Under the pieces are notes generated by a model. The model did no database searches. It was not told the origin of the DNA and saw only the letters and a list, made by a program, of their open reading frames with translations. A program made the translations under genes and the position numbers. A DNA stretch of 64,000 nucleotides from Diatrype stigma. Taxonomy: Eukaryota; Ascomycota; Sordariomycetes; Xylariales; Diatrypaceae. How positions within the stretch are numbered: the first letter of the stretch is position 1; every line of letters begins with the position of its first letter. Shown piece after piece: positions 48,126-58,800 of the stretch. The stretch spans positions 1 to 64,000 of the forward strand of contig JAKJXP020000156.1 in NCBI GenBank assembly GCA_022225965.2, read 5' to 3'.

Positions 48126-51100
48126 TTCGTTTTTTTTATTGTGTTAATAAAAACGCATATTCCGAATCTTATAAGAATTCCGAATAATGGAATTAATTAA
48201 AGCATTGGTTTCGGTTTATTTTTTATGTATCCGTTACGGGTTATTTTTAAAAAAACGACGTAATTTATTAACGATATATTTATAATTACCTTAACGACGT
48301 AAGGTATTAACGTAAAAGGAATTGTTTTAATTAATACGTTATTTTATAAGCTTATTAAATATAACGAACGCAAATCGAGAATAACTAAAAAAACGACCGT
48401 TTTTTTATTTAATGGCATGTTCGATTTAGTTTTTAAAAAAAGGCGGCCTTTTATGTTGCATAAAAAATTTATTTACGCCATTAAAAAAAAAGAAAAAAAA
48501 GGCAATAAATAACAAAGAAATAACATTATTAAATTTATTAATAAAAATTAAGCAAAAGCTAAGCATTTTTATCCGGCCTTTTACGGCGAATTCCGCCGTA
48601 CGATTAATAGCATTACTAACGGCGGAAACGTATTAACGAAAACGTTCGATTTCCATACGATTAGCTAGGAAATTAAAAATAATAAACCGATTATATTTAT
48701 TTATGGCATTAACGAAATTATCATTAATAATATTTTTTTTAATACCGGCCATAAATTTATTAATCCGAAATTCGGTCGAAATGTCGTTAATAATTAAACC
48801 ATTTTTGGAAAAACGAAAAAGGTTTTTATTAAAAATCTTTATAGCATCATTTATGTAATTAAAATAATGGCAAACAAAATATTTCAGTTACAAAAAAATG
48901 GCATATCGACGTATTTAAAAGTTTTTTTATTAAACGTTTCGAAAACGTTCGTTAAAAGAAACGATAATAATAATGTTAAGGTTTTGGAATAAAAGGAATA
49001 AAACGTAATAAATCTTGCTAATATTACGAAAAAACGTATAAATATGCTTACGATACCGATATTAAAATTTACGATGTTAACGGATTTTTATAGCAACGTA
49101 AAACTTTGCGATAAACATTTCTTTTACCTAAATAAGCTCCGGAAACTTATCCGGAACGGAATCGAAATCCATATGGTTGCAAAAAAAATAAAAGTACACA
49201 ACTTAAGGATCTTAATTCTTTTAACGGCATTTGGTATAAACGTTATTATTTAGCTTTATATTAAATCACCGTTTATTGCAACGTCCGTATTTCTTTATGT
49301 TATACGTAAACATATGGCAATTAAATTCGTCCAAAAATTCCGCGTTAACGTTCGTTATAGCCGGTTATTATAATTAATTAGCTATAACGTTAAAATCGTT
49401 AATATTTATAAGGTTCCATTTAATGCTAGGATTAAGGAAGTTCTGGTTAAGCCGAGCATTTCGGTTTTCGCAAGCGGCAATTATTATAATAATACGAGCA
49501 ATAAATTAACGGGCGAAAGTAATAAAAATAAGGCTTAAAAAAGAAAATGCCGAAAAAAAAAAAGAAGAAATAAAGGACAGTAAACCAAATAAAAATTACT
49601 TATTTATAATACCGTAAATAATCCTATAACGGCGATACATAGGCTTTTTAATACGATTAACTTTTGGATTAAAATTATTAACGTCGAATATAAACTTAAT
49701 ACGTAGCCTTTTATAATTATTATCTTTATATTAATGCTATTTCGTAACGAAATTATTCCCAATTATTATATCGTGGCAATATATATAAATTAAACCATAA
49801 ACCTCGAAAAGGAAATTATAAATATTTCGAACCTAAATACGGGATATATAACAAACCGAATAAATAAAATAACCGGATTACGAACTAAATTCCGGAAAAT
49901 TGGAATTACCAAAAGGATTACCAGAACCGGAACCGAAAAAAAAACGATAACTGCCGGGGCCGAAAGAACTATTAGGGAAAGGAAAGCTTTTAGGATCGGA
50001 AAAACTGCTTTGTTTTTTTTTTAAGATTTCCAAAAAAGGCATAAACGAATGCTTTTCGTTATTACGATAAATTATATAATAAAATTGCCAAATGATTTCT
50101 TATTCGCATCGAATATCGCGAATCGATGGAAAATTATTCGGGTTTTAATTACGGCGGAAAGGAATTATATAACGTAAATGGTACTTAATATTTTATAACG
50201 TTTAACGATAAAGCGAAATGTATATATTAAGAGCAGTAATAACGGAAAATCCAGATTAAAATAAAGAACGAATGGAAATATGGCTAAAGGATTATTAAAA
50301 AAAAGTTCCTAAAAAAACCATTTCGCGCATAAGGGAAGTTTTAGCAACGAAGTTACGACGACGACGTTATTTTTCGGCGTAAGCGGCCGCATAATTAAAG
50401 CATTTTTAAGCACCGGAAATTAAAAAACTCTTATCGGCTTTTTATTAATAACAAGTATTATATTACCGAGATTAACGATCGTAAAAATAATTAAAAACGA
50501 AAGGACGTTTTAAACGAAAACGATTACGGCCGCAAAAACGGCTATAAAGACAACCGCGTTTATGGCTACGTTAAGAAGGCTTTTTATTACCGCCGGAAAG
50601 GGATCCCGAAAAACCGGCGTTAAAATTTATTACTGGTATTACATAAAGGTTAACGAAAAATACGTCCAAATGTATAGGGAAATGAAATAAAAAATAAGAT
50701 AAGGATAAACCGGTAATGTTTTTATCCGGCTAAAAACCCGCGAATTCTTAAGCCAACGGTAACCTCGAAAATCCCTAATATCGTATTAAACGGTATATTA
50801 AAGAAAAGGGTTAAATAAAAAGGATTAAACGGAAAATTAATGGATTTTAACCGGAAGAAAATAAGCTATATCGACGAAAGCTTTAATTTTAAATAAAGAA
50901 ATGAAATATTTTTGCAATAACGTTATTAATTTTTGCCGTTTTTATTGCAAATCTTTAACGTTATAAGAAAAATAAATAAGATTTTAAATAATGGATTAAT
51001 TTATGAATTAATTTAATACGTATAAACCGAAAGCAATAAGCGCGGCAAAAAAACTGGCTGATACGTAATATATAAAGAGCCAAAAGCAACAATAAATAAC

Positions 51101-51224
51101 GTATAACGTTTAATTCGAAATAATTTTATAATAACATATTTCGAAATACGGAAAATTAGATTTTAATATATAATAAGGTATAGAATTAATAGAAAAAATA
51201 TTGCATTCGGATTTTCATTATGAA
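48126..51224 (-). pseudogene. Remaining 5' half of the Helitron, heavily mutated
   Basis: Upstream of the Rep motif in its own orientation. It should contain the N-terminal part of RepHel and the promoter. Scattered frames exist but no motif could be named. A 69-codon plus frame at 49044-49253 is probably antisense chance. Confidence 0.45.
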
Positions 51225-51475
51225 GTTTTGGAATTTCGGAAAAGGACCTCCCTAAATCCCCCTTTCGTCTACGGCGGGCTTCTAAAGAGAAACCCCTTAG
51301 GACCCCTTTAGCTTACGGCGCCTACGCCTCCAGCAAGGCTATATAAGCATGCTTTTAACCAATTATATTTTTTATTACGCTCAGCCACTTTGGAAAAAGG
51401 GCCCCTTTATAAACTTCAATTAAGCAAAGCTCCGCGCTAAATTTTATATTATAAATTTCATATAGCAAAGCTTTG
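51225..51475. repeat. Less-mutated terminal island of the insertion, with palindrome
   Basis: About 250 bases of near-normal composition (CCTCCCTAAATCCCCCTTTC, CGCCTACGCCTCCAGC) inside AT-rich DNA, at the right end of the insertion. AAGCAAAGCTCCG at 51422-51434 matches AAGCAAAGCTTCG at 42694-42706 near the left end. A perfect 14-bp palindrome AGCAAAGCTTTGCT lies at 51464-51477, overlapping the point where chromovirus sequence resumes. Confidence 0.7.
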
Positions 51476-52400
51476 CTAATTATACCGTTTAAGCTAACGA
51501 ATGTTCCGGTTATCTTTTAAGCTTATATATATAAAGTCCTGGCCGAATTAATAAATAAAATCTACATAATATATTTAAATAATATTATTATCTTTTCGAA
51601 AAATAAAGAAAAACATATAACGCATTTCCGATTAATTTATAAACGCTTGCGAAAATATTAACTATTCGCAAAGCTATTTAAATACGAATTTTTCTAAAAG
51701 GAAATTTCGTTCTTAAGGTTTATCGTAAATATCGACGGAATTAAAATAAATCCGAATAAAATCGCCGTTATATAATAATGGCCGTATCTTAAGTCGGTTC
51801 AAAATATTTAAGTATTTATGGGATTTATTAATTTTTATAAAAAATTCATACCTAATTATTCCAAAATTACCGCGCCGATTATAGCGCTTTTAAAGAAAAA
51901 AGCGCAACAGCGAACCTTTTAATAACTAAACGAAACAAAAGCGGCTTTTATAAAATTATAAAGCGCCTTTTAGTCGGCGATTATGCTTCGATATTAGGAC
52001 TATATCAAAAAAATAAAAATAAAAACGAATGCATTCTTAAAAGCGATTTCCGGAATTTTATTTTAATTGCATAGCAATAAATAAAAATCCGTTATCTTTT
52101 AATTACGGAAATTTATAAATACCGAAACGCAATAAAAAACGAATTAATAAAAACTTTTAGCTATAATCGAAAATTTAAAATATTGGCGCCATTTTTTAAA
52201 AAAAAACGAATAAAGATTCTCCGTATTTATAAACCATAAAGCTTTATAAAGAGTTATCGACGTTTCGGCAAAAAACCATCGAAATAAATTGGCCCGTTAA
52301 ATATATAGGCTGTTTTAATTCGATTTTAACCTGCAATATAAGCCGGAAATTACGAATCCAGTTAACGGATTTAATTGGCGACCGGATTACATATTTAAAT
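51476..52400 (+). pseudogene. Reverse transcriptase C-terminal part and RNase H (right of insertion)
   Basis: Chromovirus sequence resumes with LIIPFKLTN (expected LVMPFGLTN), then a TAA where FQ is expected. Next IYIIYLNNIIIFSK (about 51563-51605), the YLDD catalytic box with both Asp changed to Asn. Then LRFIVNIDGIKINP and VFMGFINFYKKFIPNYSKI (about 51810-51870). RNase H/connection sequences continue to NWRPDYI near 52395. The join to 42660 completes the domain in order, which proves the insertion. Confidence 0.92.
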
Positions 52401-53300
52401 CGATTTATTTCGGTAACGTATTATTTATCTTAACGAAAAAGCTTCATTTTGCAAAAAAGCTGCTAATCGAAATAAAATAAGTATTAACGAATTAAAACCA
52501 TAATTATTTTAATTATTTCAAAATTAAATGAATATCCCAAATAATACAAAATTCGTTAGCCGTAAAATTTCCGACCGAATATCGAATAACCGCCGTTTAA
52601 ATAGCAACCGTAAAAGCGAAAATTAAAGGAAATCCTTATTTAATGTTATAATAAAAATGGGTCCTAAATGGCTAGCAAATGCCAAAAAAATTTCATTACG
52701 TAGCCGTTTTAACGCGTGCCGCAAAAAAAGCACAAAGGGCCGATAAAGGCAAAATTTCTAAACGCCCGGGCTTTAAAGGATCGAAATCCGAAAACGATTA
52801 CGTAAATGCCGAAATATTACCGCAAAACGTTTTTTTCCCGTTAACGAAAGCCTTAACGAAAAAAAAAAAGCGTTTAAGCATTAAAGGCGTTTCGACGATT
52901 TTACGAATAAATCAAAAAGTTATAAAAAAAAAACCTAAATTTATAAACCTTAATAAAAATCGTTCGCCGACGACCTAGCATTCGAGGCGGTTATCGTATA
53001 AATAAGCACGACGTTTTTTTCTTTAAAAATAAGCTAATAATTCCGACGCAATTTATTTTATAATAATAATTAATATATTAATATTATAACAATTTAAAAG
53101 CAAGTTATATAAGAAATTAGCAAATTATAAAGCTTTTAAGGTAAAAGTTTCATTAAAAAAATATAACGACCGATATTTAAGCATACGTCGAATCGTATTC
53201 GATATATTAGGAAGCCATAAAGCCTAAATATAAGCCGTACAAAACGTTATAATTTTTGCCGCTATCGAGCCAGCCGTTTTAAAAAATTAATATAAATTTT
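52401..53300 (+). pseudogene. Linker and integrase N-terminal region of the chromovirus
   Basis: Contains a 99-codon open plus frame (52679-52978) with basic text (VLTRAAKKAQRADKGKISK), in the position of the RNase H to integrase linker. The HHCC zinc module of integrase could not be picked out. Confidence 0.55.
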
Positions 53301-53770
53301 ATTACGAACCTTTTAATAAGCTTAAAAATTAACGGAATTAATTATAATGCCATTTTAATTATCGTAAACCGATTTATAAAAATGGCATTATTTATATTTA
53401 TATAAAAAAGGCTTACGGCCGCCGAATTAACGAAGATTTTATACCGAAAAATAAAATGCCGATTCGGATTATTTAAAAATATCGTTAACGATAAAAATAA
53501 ATTGTTAATTAATAAGTTTTAAAAAAAGCTTTATAATGCGTAAAAAATTAAGCGCCAACTATCGACGGCGTATTACCTATAAACGAACGGCCAAATAAAA
53601 CGCATAAACCAAAGCTTAAAAAGGTATTTCCGAAAATATTACGACGCAAAACAAAATAATTGAGCTAAAATTCTTTACGAAGCCGAATTTAATTATAATA
53701 ATTATTATAACGCATTTACGGAATATTTACCGTTCGAAACATTATATAGTTATTATTTTTACATAATAAA
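53301..53770 (+). pseudogene. Integrase core domain of the chromovirus
   Basis: Plus frame: GINYNAILIIVNRFIKMALF (about 53335-53395; the first catalytic Asp of VDRF is Asn), TAAELTKILYRKI, then KIKRQLSTAYYL-TNGQIKRI (about 53548-53610; Gln codon is a stop), then ILYEAEFNYNNYYNAFTEYL (about 53670-53730). These match the Ty3/gypsy integrase catalytic core in order and spacing. Confidence 0.92.
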
Positions 53771-54199
53771 ATAAATGCTTAAACGGTTATAGCTTTAAAT
53801 ATAAAAAATAAAAAAACGTTTAAGCAAAACGAAAAAGATCCGGCGACGAATACGCGCTTATTAAGAAAAAGCGACGGCGATTTAAAAAAAACATTACGAT
53901 AAGCGTTATATACCTATAAAATTTAAAAAGGACCAAATAATAGCTTTATTTATAAAGAACTTTAAATTTAAAAAAAGAACTAAATTAATATCGACGTATA
54001 TTCGAATGTAGGTCGCCGAACGAATAAAAATATAAGCTTATCGAATTAAGCTGTTTATAAAATATTAACGCATTTATAATATATTTCTTATTTCCTTTTT
54101 AAAGCCGTGGCACGATTATCGAAAGGATTTCGAATAATCGGCATTGCCAGACTTAAAAAAAAACAAAAAAAAATAAATAATAAAAAATATTATTCGCCA

Positions 54200-54330
54200 T
54201 CGCGACGACCGAAAACCGAAAGAATTCCTTATTAAATGAAAAGAATAATCCGTTAAATATAATATTTAAAAACCGAAGGAATATTTTATTAATATTTAGC
54301 AAATACTAATACGTTACGAAAAAAAAAATA
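54200..54330 (+). pseudogene. Chromodomain at the end of the chromovirus pol
   Basis: Plus frame PKEFLIK-KE-SVKYNI-KP then KEYFINI-QILIRYE (dashes are stops where Trp or Gln are expected). The LVKWKGY...TWEP pattern of a chromodomain is clear. It marks the element as a chromovirus, whose chromodomain directs insertion to heterochromatin. Confidence 0.85.
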
Positions 54331-56511
54331 CATAAAGCATATAAAAAATAAAACGATAAATAAGAATAATTAATTTATTCGAATTATTAAGCATTTTAAT
54401 TAGCTTATTCGTTATAAATCGATCGATAATTGCTTAAATATCTTAATAAAAAATTATTATATAAATTTTAAATACTTTAGCGGTTTAAATTTATCGCAAA
54501 TCGAGCAAAATCCGTTTAAATATTTATAAAACAAAACAATATAAACGAAAAAAAGCCTTAGGCATTTTAATGGCTTAAATTCGTCGCAAATCGGTTGAAA
54601 ATCGTTTGGATATTCGCAAAATAACCGCAAAACAAAAACCTTTTATTTTATTAAGCCTTTCGATAACGACGTATAAATATAAAAAGAAATTATAAAAAAA
54701 AAAACGGAAATAAAAATAAAACGCCTTTTATAAAAAAAAAAGAAACCCAAATAACGCTCGAACGGCGAATAAACGTCGATTAAAAATTAACCGCAATAAA
54801 AATTAAATCCATTATTTCCGGATTTAAAATCCGGCGTTTTATTAATAAGCCATACGGAAAAAATAAAATTAATACTTATTCGAAATCGACCTTTATGCTT
54901 TTAATTTCCGTCGACGCATTATCGAAATCGACCTATGCGTTATTATCGTTTTAATTAACGACAAACGCGAAATCGACGACGAATACGAAATTAACGGCAA
55001 ATAAAGAATTAATAACAAACGAAAGGCTAACGGAAAATAAGAAACTAATAACCGATAAAAAAATAATTAATGGCTATAAAATCGAAATTGGCGTAATCAA
55101 AAAGCCAAAACGAAAACGACGGATCGAAATTAAGGCACCGAATCAACGATCGGGCATTACGAAAACGAAACGAAAACGGCTATTTCGAATTATAAGATCG
55201 CAAAAGGCCATTTCGTTAACGGTTATAATAATAACAATTAAATCGTTTTAAATAAAGCAATATATTATTTTATATTTTTTCCGAATTTAAAACGTCGATT
55301 TTATATTAACCGAAAAATAATAACCTTACGTACGGTTTTTAATTCGTTATAATGCCGTTTATAATTTAATATAAATTATTTAACGGCAATCGTATAATAA
55401 TTAAATCGCTTTTAATCGATAACGGGCGACGTCGAAACTTATAAGTATTTTTGCGTTTTAATTTAATTAATATTTAAATTATAACGCCATTAATTAATGC
55501 ATAAATTAAATTTCGACGGCAATAATTGCTATTCGTTTTTTTTTAAAAGCGCCGAAAACGACGCATTTTTTCTTTAAATACGCAGCCCGAAAAACGAAAC
55601 ATATAGCTTTTAATAAAACCATGTAACGACTTATTTTGCGGGTCGCTTTTTGGCCGACGTACGAACGAAACGTAGCCGTCGACGTAACCAAAAACGTTTC
55701 CGATTCGAAATCGATATTTTCGGCAAATTCCAAAATAACCTAAATCATTTTTCGAAAAACGGTCGGCATTTAAACGTTAATTAATAAGCAACCGGATAAA
55801 TAAAGGATTAATATTTATCGTTAAGCATTTTTTACGGTTTTGCCGGTAATAAACGCAAATTAAATCGTTGCCGATAATAAACGACGTTACGTAACGAATT
55901 CGGATATTTAAATAAAAAAGCCCCATATAATAACGATACGATTCGTTAAATTCGCGCCAATCGAATTACGTATTACCGTTATTAACGAACGCGTAATTGC
56001 TTTTTTAATTAAAAAAATTATCGAATAACCATAAGCTTAAAATCTTTTTATAAAACGATATTTTAATGGCAAATAAAAAACGACAAAGCGGCGATTAAAT
56101 AAAAACAAATAAATAATAAAAAACGAAAACAAATAACGACGAAAATAAAAACGTAATAATAAACGAAACAAAAAACCAAACGATAAAAAGGCAATAACGA
56201 TATTACGATTATTATTATATTAAAACCTAATAAAAGAAAAAAAAAACGCATAAACAAAAAGGAATTATAAACTTATTAAAAATAAATTATCGAATAACCG
56301 GCGATTAAATATTTATTAAAATGCAAATATCCGATAATCTTAAGAATAACTTATTATCGAAACGGCGCGTATGCGTTATTAAAGCGGCAACTAAATGCCG
56401 TGAAATTTTAAAAATTACCGGCTTATAAGCTTAAATTAAAAGCAAGCATTTAAAACGAATAAATAAGCTATTAAAAACTAATAGCCGGAAAAGAAAAAAG
56501 CAATATAAAAA
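54331..56511 (+). other. Long 3' segment between chromodomain and right LTR
   Basis: About 2.2 kb, longer than usual for a chromovirus 3' region. It includes a 75-codon minus frame (55506-55733) and an A-rich stretch at 56080-56260. I could not tell whether it is an extra element, an unusual extra gene of the retrotransposon or a captured fragment. Confidence 0.5.
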
Positions 56512-56715
56512 TATAGCTTTCGTTTAAAAGGCTTATTACGTAAACGATACGTAATCGGCAATTAAACGCCGCATTAAAGATTAAAGCCCATAAGGAAAAT
56601 TTTATATACTTTTAGGAATTATAATTAAAAGTAATCTTATATATCTTTTTTTTTAAATAGCTTTATTTACGTTTAGCCATTACGTTATTAACTCTTAGCC
56701 ATTTATATTTTTACA
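56512..56715 (+). repeat. Right LTR of the chromovirus
   Basis: Gap-free 204-bp counterpart of 39951-40154, ending TACA. Compared with the left copy each LTR carries some changes the other lacks, as expected if both were mutated independently after insertion. Confidence 0.9.
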
Positions 56716-57600
56716 TTATAAAGATATTTTATTTAAAAAACGCAAGTATTATATATAAAAATATAACGTTAATTTATTTTTTATTAATACCGAAAATATA
56801 ACGAATTAATTATACCGTAAAAGTATTACGTTAAATTATTAATATTATAAATATAACTTATATATATCGAAATCTTAAGTTAAACGATATTTGAAATATT
56901 ATAAATTGCGATATAAAACGGGGTATTATTATTTAAATAAATTATATAATTAATATAATTCGAAAATATATAAAGAATAAATTATTAATTAAAAGCGGAT
57001 AATTTCTTTTTAAAATGGCCGAATTACGCGATAAAATATTTATTATAATCGAAGAATTATTTAAAAATAAAAGAGACGTAAAAATACGTACGTATTACGT
57101 ATTTTCGGTAACTAATTAAATTCGAAACGTTAACGCGTTTATTGTTTTTTATATTTTAAGAAATTAATTTTATAACGTTTATATTAAATAGTTTAATTAA
57201 ACGATTTCGAAAAAAGCTATAAATAGGTCGATTTATTAAAAATACGAACGCGTTTCGAAATAATATTTAAATAAACCACTTTTATTTTATTAATTTATAA
57301 CTTTTAATAATAATTTACTTATAAAACGTTAATAGCAATTAAGTTATGCATAATACTTAATAAAACATTTAATCGTTTTTATTTAAAATATTACAAATAA
57401 ACCGGAAATTTTATAGGAATTATTTTACGAGCCGAAACGTTATAACATTTTAGCGATTTCGAAACCGCTTATTATAATTTAAAACGTTCTTTAAATACAG
57501 GTATCGAAAAATATAAAATACATAATTATATAATATAATAACGGAAATTAATTTTAGGTTATATTTATAAGAAATTCGAAATTATTTATATAATAATATA
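56716..57600. repeat. Unassigned RIP-mutated DNA
   Basis: Right flank of the chromovirus. Strongly AT-rich; no protein motif, LTR or RNA gene recognised. Confidence 0.5.
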
Positions 57601-57616
57601 AAGTTTATACCTAACC

Positions 57617-58800
57617 CCTAGGACTTAGGTTAACCTAAGCAGGTTAACTATATACGGGGATTGATTATATTTAAGTACGGTTAACCATTAGTACGCGGTT
57701 AACCATTAGTACGCGGTTGACCAGTACGCGGTTAACCACCTTTGGGTACGGTTGACCTGGCTGTATGGTACGTACGTACCAATTGGGTAATGGCTGTATG
57801 TACGTATCATTTGGGTACGGTTAACCACTTAATTCCTAGGACTTTGGTTAACCTAAGCAGGTTAACCATATGCGGAGGTTAATTATATTTGGGCGCGGTT
57901 AATTTAACGCTTATTAATGCGATTAACCATTAATACGCGGTTAATTTAACGCTTATTAATAAGATTAATCATTAATGCGCGGCTAATCTTTTTAATACGA
58001 ACGACTATTAATACGCGGCTAATTTAATGCTTATTAATATAATTAATTATTAATACGCGGCTAATTTATTTAATACGAACGATTATTAATACGCAATTAA
58101 TTTAACGTTTATTAATACGAACGATTAATAATATTCGATTAATATATTTAATGCGAACGATTATTAATGCGCGGCTAATTTATTTAATACGAACGATTAT
58201 TAATACGTAATTAATTTAATACTTATTAATGCGATTAATTATTAATGGCCGATTAATATATTTAATGCGGTTAATTCTTAATGCTTAATTAACGTATTTA
58301 ATATGAATAATTATTAATGCGCGATTAATTTAATGTTTTTTAATACGAACGATTATTAATACCCGATTAACTTAATGCTTATTAATACGGACAATTAATA
58401 ATGTCCGGTTAATTTATCGGTTTATTGCTATAATCGATTCTTAATACCCGGTTAATATATTAACCTTTTGCTATTAACGATTCTTATTACGTATATAATT
58501 TATTCGGTTTTTATTATAAACGATCCTTATTACGTAATTTATTTAATACTTATTAATACGGATAAATATTAATGCGTAATTAATCTTAAAACTTATTATT
58601 ACGAACGATTATATTTATATAAAATTAGCCTTATAATTTCTTAATACGGACGATTATTAATGCGTTACTAATTTAACGGCTTATTATTATAAATCATTAT
58701 AATTAAATAAAATTAATTTATTAGCTTATTTATTCGTATAACTATTATTACGCGGCTAATTAAATCATATTTAAATAAGGCTAACTTAATAACTTATTAA
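57617..58800. repeat. Degraded 42-bp minisatellite, about 1.2 kb
   Basis: Repeats of ATTAATACGCGGTTAATTTA-type units, clearest at 57901-57985 where the spacing is 42 bases. Units decay rightwards through G-to-A and C-to-T changes (CGCGGTTAAC to CGCAATTAAT). The left end is the least mutated and contains two direct copies of CCTAGGACTTNGGTTAACCT about 220 bases apart (57617 and 57837), separated by GTACGTACGTACC-like sequence. Confidence 0.8.

Larger units (their letters stand above)
42661..51475 (-). mobile_element. Helitron (Rep/helicase on minus strand) nested in the chromovirus
   Basis: About 8.8 kb lying between the two halves of the chromovirus reverse transcriptase. On the minus strand, in order, are a Helitron N-terminal/Rep segment with the HUH site (47700-48125) and a PIF1-like helicase with Walker A, motif II/III and motif VI (46200 down to about 44750). 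This is the RepHel order of Helitrons. Exact termini (TC ... CTRR) were not identified; the boundaries given are where chromovirus sequence stops and resumes. Both end regions are less AT-rich than the interior. The insertion also has a plus-strand accessory frame, 42-bp and 51-bp tandem repeats and a telomere-like tract. All frames are broken by RIP-type stops. Confidence 0.82.
39951..56715 (+). mobile_element. Ty3/gypsy chromovirus, RIP-inactivated, split by a Helitron
   Basis: Bounded by two 204-bp LTRs in direct orientation. Internal order on the plus strand is reverse transcriptase, RNase H, integrase, chromodomain, the Ty3/gypsy order with the C-terminal chromodomain that defines chromoviruses. 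The reverse transcriptase is interrupted at about 42660 and resumes at about 51476, so an 8.8-kb insertion sits inside. Without it the element is about 7.9 kb. Every domain has stops or missing acidic residues. A clean target-site duplication could not be identified, perhaps because the flanks are also mutated. Confidence 0.88.
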
